From JADJOY01 sp016713535 [NCBI: Deltaproteobacteria bacterium] (lineage in GTDB: Bacteria > JADJOY01): a stretch of DNA of 26,875 nt. A model generated the notes under the pieces. That model was given only the letters and a program-made list of their open reading frames with translations, was not told the origin of the DNA and ran no database searches. The stretch's first letter is position 1. Every line of letters starts with the position of its first letter. The stretch lies in contig JADJOY010000053.1 in assembly GCA_016713535.1 (NCBI GenBank), positions 1 through 26,875 on the forward strand, in the 5' to 3' direction. This document shows, piece after piece, positions 15,162 through 25,889 of this stretch. The position numbers were made by a program, and so were the translations under genes.

Positions 15162-16396
15162 TCAGCGCGTGATCCCCGCGGGGTAGAGGTCGAGGCCACC
15201 GAGGTGAAAGTAAATCGCGTCGCGGAAGCGCTCGCGGTTACGGAATCCTCGCGACGTGTACTTGATCCACTGGATCTTCGCGTTGATGCCTTCGGAGCGC
15301 GCGTTCGTCACCCCGTGCACCATCGCGTTGAGGATGCCGAGCAGGTGAGCGCGAATCATCCGCGCGACCCGAATCACCGGGTCCAGCCGGCTCCGCAGCG
15401 CCCAGCCGAGCCAGCGCTTCCAGGCGCGCGCGCCCCACGCGTGCGAGCGGTAGCGCCAGAGCTCCATCGCCAGCTCCTTGATCGCCCACGCGCGAGCCGT
15501 CCTGAGAGCGCTCTCGCGCAGCTTTGCGAACGATGCCCATCGCTCGTCGGTCAGGTTCGCCGGGTGCGTGAGCCACAAGTACTTGGTTTCGCTGCAGGCG
15601 GCCGTCGCCCTCCTCGAGCAACGCGCGGTTCTCTCGCGCCGCACTCGGTCCACCGCCTGGCCCAGGTGGCTCGCCACTGGAACTTGTCGAAGCAGATCTT
15701 GAGCGCGGCCAACGGGATCGTGGCCTTCACGGCCTGGATGTAGGGCTGGTGCATGTCCATCGCGACGGTCTCGACGGCGGCCCGTTCCTCGACCGAATGG
15801 CCCGCGAGGTAGGTCTCCAGGCTCGCTCGCTTGCGGTCGTCCGCGACGTGCACGACGTCGCCTGCGACCTGATCGATCACGACCGTGACGTACTCGTGCC
15901 GCTTCTGGAACGAGGTCTCGTCGACTCCGATGCGCGTCGGCAGCCTGCGCTCCCGGCGCGCGAGCCCGCGCCGCACCGCGCGCGTCTGAATGCCGTCAGC
16001 CTCGTCCCAGGTGATGCGGACCTGTCGCGCGACGCCGCTCAGGCTCGCCTCGTGCAGCCAGTCGATCACCAGCGCCTCGAACAGCGCGGTGAAGCGAGAG
16101 CCAGCTTCCGCCCACGGCACGGTGACCTGAAGCGGCCCGTGCTCGGGGCAGTTGCTGCGCGGCACGTCCGCGATGAGCATCGTCTCGAATTGGCACGTGT
16201 CGAGATGGCGCCACCGGCGCGGCTTCGCGTCGTAGCCCGGGCACGTGGCCCCGCACTCCGGGCAGTGCAGCGCCGCCCCGGCCCGGTGCTCCAGCGTGAC
16301 CTCGACCCGCTTGGCGGGCATGTCGAGGTGGACCTCGCTCACGGTCCAGGGGTCGCGAACTCCGAGAATTTGGGCGTAGAGGTCAGTGTCTCTCAC
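15162..16396 (-). CDS. ISL3-family transposase (one frameshift)
   Basis: DDE-type transposase of about 411 residues, a usual ISL3 length. The start is a GTG at 16396 (VRDTDLYAQILGVRDPW). An N-terminal zinc ribbon follows (CPECGATCPGY ... SNCPEHG), then a helix-turn-helix region. The catalytic core has IGVDETSFQKRHEYVTVVID (first Asp), AMDMHQPYIQAVKATIPLA (second Asp) and ICFDKF. The C-terminal signature NARSEGINAKIQWIKYTSRG (catalytic Glu) is followed by FRNRERFRDAIYFHLGGLDLYP. The frame breaks near 15655, right after the ICFDKF motif, so the copy is either inactive or mis-sequenced. The stop TGA (15162-15164) coincides with the flanking repeat. Confidence 0.88.
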
Positions 16397-16468
16397 GACC
16401 CGAGCGTAGCCCACCGCCTGCTCACGCACGCCCGCACATCTCACCGGCCCCCTCACCCGGGGGTCAGC
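15162..16468 (-). mobile_element. ISL3-family insertion sequence
   Basis: About 1.3-kb element carrying one ISL3-type transposase, inserted inside the VCBS lipoprotein gene. The candidate ends begin TGATCCCCG (15170, left) and TGACCCCCG (complement of 16458-16466, right). A short direct repeat TCAGC (15162-15166 and 16464-16468) flanks it. The 8-bp windows TCAGCGCG and TCAGCTCA match at 6 of 8, so the duplication and exact ends are not certain. Joining the host sequence at TCAGC restores one open frame reading GNPYQLTHTTPGRAIAAGDM. Confidence 0.75.
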
Positions 16469-19400
16469 TCACCCACACAACTCCCGGAAGAGCCATCGCA
16501 GCGGGCGACATGAACGGCGACGGCAAGCCTGACGCAGTCATCGCGAACGCGAACGATGGCACTGTCACGATTCGCCTGGGCGACGGACTCGGTGGCTTTC
16601 CCACCGCCACGACTCACTCGCTCGGAGTGCAGGGTCCGCAGGCGGTCGCCGTCGGCTTCATCGACGGCGACACCGATCTGGACATCGTCACCGTGAACGA
16701 CGATCCGGATGCCGGAGACCCGGACAAGGTCGTGCTGCTGATCGGCAACGGGACCGGCGGTGTCGAGTCCACGGCGAGCTACTCCTCACGAAATCCGGAC
16801 AGCCCGCGGCGTCGGGGCCTCGCGCTCTCGTCGTGGGCGAGTTCAGTGAAGACACGAATCCCGACGTCGCGGTTGCGAACTATGGAACCAACAATGTTTC
16901 GGTCTTTCTCGGGAACGCCGGCGGCAGCGGTGCGCTCACCCTGGATCGAGTCAGCACCTTCGGGACCTCTCTCAGCCAACCGACCGCCCTGATAGCCGGG
17001 GAATTCAAGGTGCAACGCGAGGACGTCGTGAGCCTGGCGACGAAGAACGCAGGGTACGGCATCGAGATCGTGACCTATCAGCCTGCGACGGGCTCGGCTG
17101 AGTACTACGCTTTCGTAACGAACCAATCCCAAGACGACACGAACGGTGCGTGCACGAGCGGTGGGGCACCGGTCGTCGCGGAGACCGTGGGTGGCGTGCC
17201 GCTCTACCTTTCGAACACCGTCCAGGTCGTCAAGATCGACCCTTCTTCGTTCCCAGCTACCAACGAACAGATCACCAACGACGTGCGCGTCGCCACCGTC
17301 GCGGTCGGCTGTGGCCCCCAAGGCCTGGCGCAGTGGAAGGATCCTTCGAACGGACGTGCCTATCTGTTCGTCGCAAACGCCTGGGAAGGAAGCGTATCCC
17401 GAGTAGACGCAACCCGGGTCATCGAGGATGTGCGCAGCGCCGTCATCACGAATCCGGATGCCCCTCTTGGATCGCCGTACGTCGATGCCTCTCGCTCGGT
17501 CAACGTGTTTGGCGCCCCGACCAATCAAGGACTTATCAACCGGGACATCCTGGTGACCGATGTTCCAACCCCATCGGGGGATCCTCAGGTACCGACGCTG
17601 ACTCCCTATGTCTTCGTCACCGTCGGGAGGCTCAACGCTACTCATTCCGGGGCGGTCGTCGCGCTGCCGACATCGCTCTCGACAACCGCCCGGATCTTCA
17701 CCAACGTGGCGGGGATCGATGACCCGCCCCTTCCGTTGAGTATTGGCGGCTTCCCGGTCGGTCTCGCAGCCCGAACCGAGCCCGATCCACTGAAGAAGCT
17801 CGACGAGCTGGTGCTCAAGGGCATCGACCCTGCACCTCCGGCATGCACGGCCCCGAACCGGAGCACGACCTACCGACGACGGCTCGTGATCGTTCCCGGA
17901 CAGCTACGTAACCGCAACGGACGGCCGGGACAGCTTCGCGCTTCTCGACGTTTGGTCGCCCACTCCTGGATCCCTTCAAGCTGAACCAGTTGCGCCAGGG
18001 AACGGAACCACATCCGAGATCCTGCTCGACGACATCGCCGGCACAGTCTCGGGATCGGTCGTACTCTCAGCTGACGGCCGCCGAGCGTACATCGCTCGTG
18101 AAGCCGCGGACACCAACGGAAAAGCGGGGTGGCGGTCGTCGATGTCAATCCGAGCATCTTTCCAGTGCCGGCCACGGCTAACCCGCTCGTACCGGGCCGC
18201 CCTTGCCGCTGCGCCGGCTCGGGTACGTCGGGCAACAGGGAGTCACGTCGGTAGCGCGCGTACCGGCCGATGCCAGCGGTGCAGGCCGAGAGCACATCCT
18301 CCTCGAAGGAATGTCTTCTCCCACCGGGGGACCGGATTTGCGGGCGCTGGCAGATGCCCGAACCTCTGGTCGTGCCATACCCCACATCCCGCCTCGTCGC
18401 GGCCGCGCTAGACACGTCGTTCCACTCCAAAGCTGGAAGCCCGATCCGGTTCTGAGCCGTCCTGGCCTCGTTCGCGGCCCGAAGACCAGGCAGCTCGATG
18501 GAAAGCTAGCGTGGTGGACTGTCGGATTCTCGGCCAACGGCTTCTTCGACGGGCTAAGCCCCGAGGTCCACGTCGCCGATGCCGATGGCATGAACGACCA
18601 GATCGTCGCACCTCGACCAGGGATCGAGACCCTGGCCCAGCTTCCGGAGTGGTCAGCGGACAGTCCCGCGGGCTCATTCCTGATCTACGTTGGGTACGTC
18701 GAGCACCCAAGCGGCTCCTGTGGCCTTCCCTCGTCGTGCTGCTACCCCGCCCCGCCGGCGGCGCCCAAGTTCACCGACATATTCGCGCGCAACATGTCCA
18801 CCGGACAGGTTTTCAATTTGACTGGCGATGACCATGCAAACCACAACGATCCACACGTGGCTTACGCTTGCTGGACGGCCGGATACGCTGACGGTCGTCT
18901 TCACCCGGGGTCAAAACTTCTTCATCGGCCCGAGCACGTGTGACTACTGCCCGGTTCAAAGCATCTGGAAGCGCACGTTCAACAAGACCACAGGCGCGCT
19001 CGGCCCTCTGGTTCAGCTTACAGACCCATCCCAGCCTGCAGGGGCGAAGTCGATCGATTGCGTGAGCTGGATGAGCAGCAATCGCAGCCTGCCGTTGGGT
19101 GATTTCGATCCGGACATATCACCTGAGGCGTTCCCCATCGACGGCGATCCATCAGCGACCGGCACGCGTTGGGTTGCATTCTCACGCCGATTCAACACCA
19201 CAGTGGATGCCGGCCAAGAGTGCGACCGTGCCGGCGACTGGGATATTTTAACGGTAGACTTGAACAATCCGTCGCCTTTCCTCGGGGCCAATCTGAAGAA
19301 TCTGACTGGCTCAGATGATGGCATCGACTCGCTATGTCCACCACTGTTCGGCAAGCCGGCCGGCACTGGAATCTGCGCCGACCAGATACCGAACTGGAGC

Positions 19401-19738
19401 CCGATCGCGCTAGCGCCTGGGCCGATTTTTCGACTAGCAATCACTACGATCAGCGGCCCTCCATCTGGGTCTTTCTTCGATACGTCCGACATTCACGTCA
19501 TCGCCGCACGAACTTCGCCCAACAACCTCCGTGTCAATACCCAAGCCACTGCGGGCGCCGACCTCAACCCTGGACTCAGCCGCGGCCTGGTACGTGACGA
19601 ATCTCTCCAATCCCGTCGATCTCACCGACGCCACGGCGGACCTGATCTTCGATCGAATCGAGTTGAACGGCCAGGCGGGCAAAACCAGCTTCGATACCTC
19701 CGGGCTGATCAGACGCACTGGAAGCTGACGGAGCACCG

Positions 19739-22224
19739 ATGTACGTCCAATCATCCGCACCGCTACCTGTCGCCCTTGGTGCTGTAATCACCTTGTGCCT
19801 TGCGAGTTGTTCCGGCCCGACGGTGACTTCGATCGAGCCGGGCGCGGCGGCGGTGGGGGAATCCGTCACCATCACCGGAAGCCACTTCGGAACCACCCAG
19901 GGCCCGAGCATCGTCCGCTTCAACGGCCTAAGCGCCGGGGCTGCCGTGACGTGGTCCGACGGCGAGATCGCGGTGGCGGTCCCAGCGGGCGCGCAGACTG
20001 GCTCACTGCTCGTGGAGGTGGGCGGCCTCATCAGCGGACCGGAGCCGTTCGTCGTATCGCGACCTCGCTTGGCGGCCGTTCGCGATGCGACTCTCCTTCC
20101 AGCACCGGCTGATGAGGCGGGCCTGGGGTTCTGCACCAGCCCGGCGGCCTCCATCGAGCCTCAGTTTCGGATCGTCAGCACGAGCTCCAGCACACCTCCT
20201 TCGCCGTCGACCTGGACGGCGACGAGCTGTGGACATCCTTCAGGGCCGAGGCGCGCGAATCTGCCGTTACTTGGGTGACAGGGCCGGTCGCATCACGTCC
20301 GCCCTCTGCGCGGACGTGCGGTCGGCACCGGCATCGGCGGGATCACCGCGGATCGAATCGACGGCGACTCCATCGCCGACATCATCTTCGCCGATACGTT
20401 CCAACGACCGGATCAGGATCATCACCGGAGACTGCCTCGGTGGGCTCGCTCAGCCCGTGTTTTTCCAGCGGGCCAGCGCCCAGGTATCCTCGCGGTGGAC
20501 TTCGATCGGGACGGGGGACCTCGACATCGCGGTGCTCGGTTTCCGGGAACACGTACGCCGTCAGGTCCTCTACGGCGACGGATCGGGTGGGTTCTCCGCT
20601 CCCACGCCCTTTCCCGTGGCGACACGCGTCCACTCGATCGCCGCAGGGGACCTCGACGGCGATTCGTACCCGGACATCGTCGTCAGCGACCCTGCCTTCA
20701 ATCTCGGCGACCCTGGCCAGCCCTCGATCCTACTGAACGACGGGCTCGGCGGTTCCTGCCCGAGACGCGGATCACGACCGATCTCCGAGCCCACCGGGCT
20801 GATCCTCGAGGACTTCAATCGAGACGGGCACGCCGACATCGCGGTCGCCCACGATCTCTTCACCACCACCGACAACTCGGTCGAGGTGTTCCTCGGCCAC
20901 GGCACGGGCCAGTTTGCTGCAGCTTGGTCGTCCCGTCTGGAGCAGCCGAAGCGATTCAGTCTACCGACCTAAACGGTGACGCCGTTCCCGACCTGATCGT
21001 GGGCGGTAGGCAGACCTATCTCGGATACGGCAACGGCGACTTTCTGCTGTGGGACGCGATCGCCCCTGTTGGCGCATTCGGAATCGCCACCGCCGACTTC
21101 GACAGAGATGGTCGCGTCGACATGTACACCGCCGGCGGGCTAGGAGGCAGTGTTCTTGGGGATGGCAACTGCGGCCTGGGCGCCTTAACGTGGTGAGCTT
21201 GCCCTATTCGCCAATCGATCCTCGGGACTGGTCACAGGCGATTGGAACGAAGACGACCGCCCTAGATCTCGCTTCCGTCGTAGCGGCATCATCCGGTGAC
21301 CAACTCATACTGCTCGTCGGCGACGGAAAGGGCGGCTTCTCTCCAAGCGTCACTTCGCTTCCGAGCGGCCCACGGCTTCTTCGCCCCGGCGACTTCGACG
21401 GCGATGGCTATGCCGACCTCGTCGGGTACCGCCAGCAGCCACCTGCAACTTCTCTCCGTAGATCTCGGCCACGGCAACGGCACGTTCGACGTGCCAGGGA
21501 TCGAGACGAGGTCGGCGAGACCGTCGTTGCCATCGCCGTCGCGGATCTGGACGCGGACAGCAAGGATGATTTGGTTCTGAGTACCGTTTCGGGAATACAA
21601 GGCATGCGGTCTACCGGGGACGGTGGCTTCCAAGACACTTCTCTTCCGTTCGCCTTACCGGGATGGGGTGCCCTTGCCGTTGGGCAGTTCAATGCGGATG
21701 CGTATCCTGGCATCGCTTTCAAAGGGGCGTCGCTGTCGTCAGACGGCGATCTGAGTGTTGCCCTCGGACGGCACCGGCAGTTACGCCCTCTCCACGGCAT
21801 TTCGGCAAACGATGGAAAGGTGCTCGTCGGGGACGTTGATGGCGACGGCTCCCAGGACATCGTCGAGCACGACATCGAGGACAGTCACCCATCGAGCTAT
21901 CGGGTTTATCTCGGTAACGGGAATGGCGGCTTTGCCGGCCCGGTCGAGAGCGCATTCTTGGGAACCCTGCGGGAGTTAGCTGACTTGAATGGCGACGGGC
22001 GGGCCGACGCGATCTCCGCATCGGCCGGTCTCCGAGTTGGGATTGGGACCAGCATCGGTACGCTGCAGCCAACGCCGGATTGTCACTACTTGCGTCCTGG
22101 TGTCGATGCCGTCGTCGGGATGTTCGATGGCGACCAGACCTACGATGTCGCATTCAGTACGGCGGACAATCAGGTCTGGCTTTTCCTCGGCGATGGCGCC
22201 GGAGGCTTCGTAGATCGCAGTTGA
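19739..22224 (+). CDS. TIG + VCBS/FG-GAP repeat lipoprotein, tandem copy 1 (frameshifted)
   Basis: Lipoprotein of about 825 residues. The signal MYVQSSAPLPVALGAVITLC ends with the lipobox LASC. An IPT/TIG immunoglobulin-like domain follows (SGPTVTSIEPGAAAVGESVT ... SLLVEVGG). A long series of FG-GAP repeats then carries calcium-type loops: DLDGDSYPDIVV, DFNRDGHADIAV, DLNGDAVPDLIV, DFDRDGRVDMYT, DFDGDGYADLVG, DVDGDGSQDIVE and DLNGDGRADAIS. It ends VWLFLGDGAGGFVDRS. These repeats build a seven-bladed integrin-alpha-like propeller in known members and suggest surface adhesion or binding. Frame breaks are at about 20180, 20275-20400, 20500, 20750, 20950, 21190 and 21450. The start is 10 nt after the previous stop with GGAG at 19730-19733, so it is probably in the same operon. 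Confidence 0.78.
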
Positions 22225-22367
22225 CCTCAGCGCCGAAGGTGGGAAGAACGAGCGCACCGGACCGAGCCACCTCCACGTCGGCTGGTCAGCGGATCGAGCC
22301 GGCCACCGGAATCGCCACGAGTCGTGTTCCTGCTCTTCGTCGCGGTAGGCGCAAACGCGGGTGACGC

Positions 22368-24563
22368 ATGACGATCCATGAGACCGCGCGGTGCATCTGC
22401 GTTGCGTTCATGGCTTGCTCGGTGGATACCGGGTGCACCGGCCCCACGGTGACTTCGATCGAGCCGGGCGCGGCGGCGGTGGGGGAATCCGTCACCATCG
22501 CTGGAACCAGCTTTGGCACCACTCAGGGAACGAGCATCGTCCGCTTCAACGGAGTAAGCGCTGGCGCTGCGATGACGTGGTCTGACGGCGAGATCGCCGT
22601 GGCGGTTCCAGCGGCGCGCAGACGGGACCACTGCTCGTGGAGGTGGGCGGCCTGATCAGCGGGACCGGGGCCGTTCGTCGTGTCGCGACCTCGGTTGGCG
22701 GCCGTTCGCGATGGACTCGGCTTCCAGCACCGCCCGATGAGGCTGGCCTGGGGTTCTGTACCAGCCCGGCGGCCTCCATCGAGCCTCGTGTCGGATCGTC
22801 AAGCACGGCTCCCAGCACACCTCCTTCGCAGTCGACCTGAACGGCGACGACAACGTGGACATCCTTCCGGGGCCGGGGCGCCCAGCTCTGCCGTTACTTG
22901 GTGACGGGCCGGTCGCATCACGTCCGCCCTCTGCGCGGACGTGCGGTCGGCCGGCATCGGCAGGATCACCGCGGATCGAATCGACGGCGACTCCATCGCC
23001 GACATCATCTTCGCCGATACGTTCAACGACCGGATCAGGATCATCCACGGAGACGGCTCGGTGGGCTCGCTCAGCCCGTGTTTTCCCGGCGGGCCAGCGC
23101 CCCGGGTATCCCCTCGCGGTGGACTTGATCGGGACGGGGACCTCATCGCGGTGCTCGGTTTCGGGGAACACGCACGCCGTCCAGGTCCTCTACGGCGACG
23201 GATCAGGTGGGTTCTCCGCTCCCGCGCCCTTTCCCGTGGCGACACGCGTCCACTCGATCGCCGCCGGTGACCTCGACGGCGATTCCGTACCCGGACATCG
23301 TCGTCAGCGACCCGCCTTCAATCTCGGCGGCCCCGGCCAGCTCTCGATCCTACTGAACGACGGACTCGGCGGGTTCCTGCCCGAGACGCGGATCCCGACC
23401 GATCTCGAGCCCACCGGGCTGGTCCTCGAGACTTCAATCGAGACGGGCACGCCGATATCGCGGTCGCCACGATCTCTTCACCACCACCGACAACTCGGTC
23501 GAGGTGTTCCTCGGCGACGGCACGGGTGCGTTCTCCGCCCCGTTGAGGATCCCCGCATACCCGGCGCAGGGGCTCGCGACCGCCGATTTCAATGGGGACG
23601 CGATCGCGGACCTGGTCGTTGGGGCGCCGCCACGTACCTGGGCTTCGGCAATGGCGACTTCCTGCTGTGGGACGCCTCCGGAGCGCCTCGGGGGCCAAGG
23701 CGTCGTCACCGCCGATTTCGACCGCGATGGCCGTCCTGACGTCCACACCTCGAGCGGTAACTTCCGGGAAGCGGTGCTGCTCGGTGACGGAGCCGGCGGG
23801 CTCAGCTTCGCGACCTGGATCAACCTGGCGCCAGCCATCGGCGCCCGCGCGGACTGGTTGCCGGTGATTGGAACGGCGATGGCGACCTGGACCTCGCCAC
23901 CGTGATCGCCTCCGCGCCCACCGATCAGCTCCAGATCCTCCTCGGCGATGGTCGAGGCGGGTTCAGCAGCAGCCTCGCGCCCCTGAGCCAGAGCAACCCT
24001 GGATTCCTCGCGAGCGGGGACTTCGACGCCGACGGAGACGCGGACCTGGTGCGATTCCGGCAGGTGGGAGTGGACTACTACCTCGACGTCCACCTCGGCC
24101 ACGGGGATGGCACGTTCGACGTGCCCGGTATCCCGATCACCATCGGCGACTACGCGTATTCGATCGCGGTCGCCGATCTCGATCGCGACGGACGCGACGA
24201 CATCGTGCTCGCCAGCCTCTCCGGCGTTCAGCGGCTGCGCTCGAACGGCGACGGCAGCTTCACGCTGGCGCCCATCTATCCGTTCACGACCCCCGGCTGG
24301 GAAGCGCTCGCCGTGGGCCTGCTCAACGCGGACCCGCGGTGGCCGACCTCGATGGTGACGGACGGACGGACGCGATCGGGGACGACCTTCAGCGTGGATC
24401 GGCCCTCGGCACCGCGGGCGGTGGCTTCCTCGCCACGCCGGACTGCTACTTCCACTACTCGCCCATCGATGCGGCGGTCGGGACGTTCGACGACGACGGA
24501 ACCGTGGACGTGGCGTTCACCAACGCGTTCGATCAGCTCCACCTCTTCCTCGGCGACGGCGCC
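22368..24563 (+). CDS. TIG + VCBS/FG-GAP repeat lipoprotein, tandem copy 2 (frameshifted)
   Basis: Paralogue of the preceding gene, in direct tandem with a 143-nt spacer showing no clear feature. The leader (MTIHETARCICVAFMACSVD) differs from copy 1, but from TGPTVTSIEPGAAAVGESVT the two are near-identical through the TIG domain and the first VCBS repeats; a 54-bp stretch at 22446-22499 is identical to 19820-19873. The later repeats diverge: DFNGDAIADLVV, DFDRDGRPDVHT, DFDADGDADLVR, DLDRDGRDDIVL, then FDDDGTVDVAFTN and LHLFLGDGAGGFVV at the end. No stop follows GGFVV in frame, so the true end is near 24563-24600 and probably lost by an indel. Frame breaks are at about 22610, 22735, 22800-22940, 23100, 23290, 23430, 23630, 23870 and 24350-24430. 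Confidence 0.76.
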
Positions 24564-24631
24564 GGAGGGTTCGTCGTGCGACGGACCCCGGCGTCCACGG
24601 CCGCGGCGAAACGCGTTACCTTCCCGCGATC

Positions 24632-25420
24632 ATGCCGACGACGCCCGCGCCCAAGGTCATCCCGGTTCCGCAGCTCTCCGACAACTCGCGTACCTGGTGG
24701 TGAACGGAGCTACCGGCGACGCGATCGCGATCGACCCCGCCGAGGCGGGGCCGCTGCTCGAAGCGGCCGAGAAGGTCGGCGCGTCGATCAACACGATCTT
24801 CAACACCCACCACCACTTCGACCACTGCGGCGCCAACGAGGAGCTCGGCAACGCCGCGGGTGCCCCGGTGCAGGCCTCGGCGATCGAGGGGCGACAAGAT
24901 CCCCAGGCTCGCGGTGGCGCTCGAGCCGGGGCGGAGGTGGTGGACGTGAACGGCTTCACCGCGAAGGTGCTGCGGCTGCCGGGCACACCGACGGCCACGT
25001 GGGCTACCTCTTCGGCAAGGACCTCTTCTCCGGCGACGTGCTCTTCGTCGCCGGCTGCGGGCGGATCTTCGGGTACGCCGGCCGAGATGTACGCGAGCCT
25101 GAACGCCACCATCGGTGCGCTCTCGGACGACACGCGGGTGTGGTGCGGCCACGATACACGGTGAAGAACCTCGAGTTCGCGGCGACGCTCGAGCCCGCGA
25201 ACGCGGGCCATCGCCGCGCGCCTCGCGCGCCCCCGCGGCGCAGCGCGCCGCCGGACAGCCCACGATCCCCAGCACCATCGGCGAGGAGAAGGCATTCAAC
25301 CCGTTCCTGCGCGTCACGTCTCCCGAGCTCATCGCCACGCTGGTGGCGAAGGATCCCGCGCAGGCGACCGACCCGGTGTCGGTGTTCGCCGCGGTCCGCA
25401 AGCTCAAGGACAACTTTTGA
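24632..25420 (+). CDS. gloB: Glyoxalase II, hydroxyacylglutathione hydrolase (frameshifted)
   Basis: Metallo-beta-lactamase-fold hydrolase that turns S-D-lactoylglutathione into D-lactate and glutathione, the second step of methylglyoxal detoxification in the cytosol. Reconstructed motifs: N-terminus KVIPVPQLSDN then AYLVVNG; the metal site THHHFDHCGANEEL (THxHxDH); TDGHVGYLFGKDLFSGDVLF spread over a frameshift at about 24985; the gloB signature VAGCGRIFGY with MYASLNATIGALSDDTRVWC; then VKNLEFAATLEPANA and the C-terminal helical domain with GEEKAFNPFLR, ending RKLKDNF. The reconstructed length, about 262 aa, is normal. Frame breaks are at about 24680, 24890-24900, 24985, 25075, 25150 and 25205. 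The ATG at 24632 has no clear ribosome site. The stop overlaps the TTG start of the next gene. Confidence 0.85.
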
Positions 25421-25824
25421 CACAACCTTCGGAGGCTGATCTCGCAGCGACGATCCCCGAGAGTCACCACGACCTGTTCGAGAAGGCGTTCGCCCACCTG
25501 GCCACGCTCATGCCCGACGGCAGCCCGCAGGTGAACCCCCGTAGCGGGTGGACTTCGACGGCACCCCGTGGTCTTCAACACCGCGCGGGCGCTGGAAGGA
25601 CAAGAACCTGCAGCGCGGACGGACGCGTGGCGATCGAGATCCTCGATCCCGACAACCCGTACCGCTACCTGCAGGTGCGCGGGAAGATCGTCGACATCAC
25701 CGAGGTGGGCGCCGACGACGTCATCGACAAGCTCGCCAAGAAGTACCTGGACGCCGACAAGTACCCGTTCCGCCAGCCCGGCGAGGTCCGCGTGACCTAC
25801 AAGATCCGGAGCCGGCGAGCGTGA
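25417..25824 (+). CDS. PPOX-class, probably F420-dependent oxidoreductase (frameshifted)
   Basis: Split-barrel FMN/F420-binding protein of about 135 residues. N-terminus IPESHHDLFEKAFAHLATLM, then PDGSPQVNP, then (after a frame change at about 25545) VDFDGTPW, FNTARGRWKDKNLQR and (back in the first frame from about 25620) DGRVAIEILDPDNPYRYLQV, RGKIVDITEVGADDVIDKLA, KKYLDADKYPF and the end GEVRVTYKI. The order and spacing are those of the PPOX-class F420-dependent family, whose members reduce varied substrates with F420H2. Two opposite single-base indels explain the middle. The start is a TTG (25417-25419) lying across the gloB stop, so translation is probably coupled. Cofactor use (F420 or FMN) is family knowledge and not visible here. 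Confidence 0.8.
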   Translation: MTQPSEADLAATIPESHHDLFEKAFAHLATLMPDGSPQVNPRSGWTSTAPRGLQHRAGAGRTRTCSADGRVAIEILDPDNPYRYLQVRGKIVDITEVGADDVIDKLAKKYLDADKYPFRQPGEVRVTYKIRSRRA

Positions 25825-25889
25825 GCGCACACGGCTGACGACACGAAACGGATCAGGGGTCGGGGAAACCTCTCGAGGAGACGTTCCAC

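Larger units (their letters stand above)
13823..19728 (+). pseudogene. Giant VCBS/FG-GAP and beta-propeller lipoprotein gene, interrupted by an IS
   Basis: Start ATG with GGGAGA 6 nt upstream. The signal peptide ends at a lipobox (LAAGFALWVGC). A head domain with Cys pairs (VCDAGTTWGGCVSPPGV) follows. FG-GAP/VCBS repeats come next, with calcium-loop motifs such as DFDEDGDLDVVVANS, DFNGDGHLDVAAL and, after the insertion, DMNGDGKPDAVIAN. Past about 16950 the protein turns into beta-propeller-like repeats (GQAYLF-type strands, VLSADGRRAYIA, then WKRTFNKTTGALGPLVQLTD and WVAFSRRFNT), ending at LIRRTGS (stop 19726-19728). Frame breaks occur near 14085, 14640, 14870, 15107, 16790, 17890, 18130-18400, 18850 and 19570. 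Without the IS the coding length would be about 4.6 kb. It could be two genes (VCBS part and propeller part) fused by lost stops. Probably a cell-surface protein; function unknown. Confidence 0.7.

Noticed and set aside
15162-16396. IS element related to the RAYT system
   Set aside because: The transposase has a zinc ribbon and DDE core of the ISL3 family, not an HUH/Y1 enzyme, and its ends do not match the cruciform repeats.
13823-24600. CRISPR or tandem DNA repeats behind the many repeated motifs
   Set aside because: The repetition is at protein level (VCBS/FG-GAP calcium loops) plus a gene duplication. No short direct repeats with equal spacers exist.
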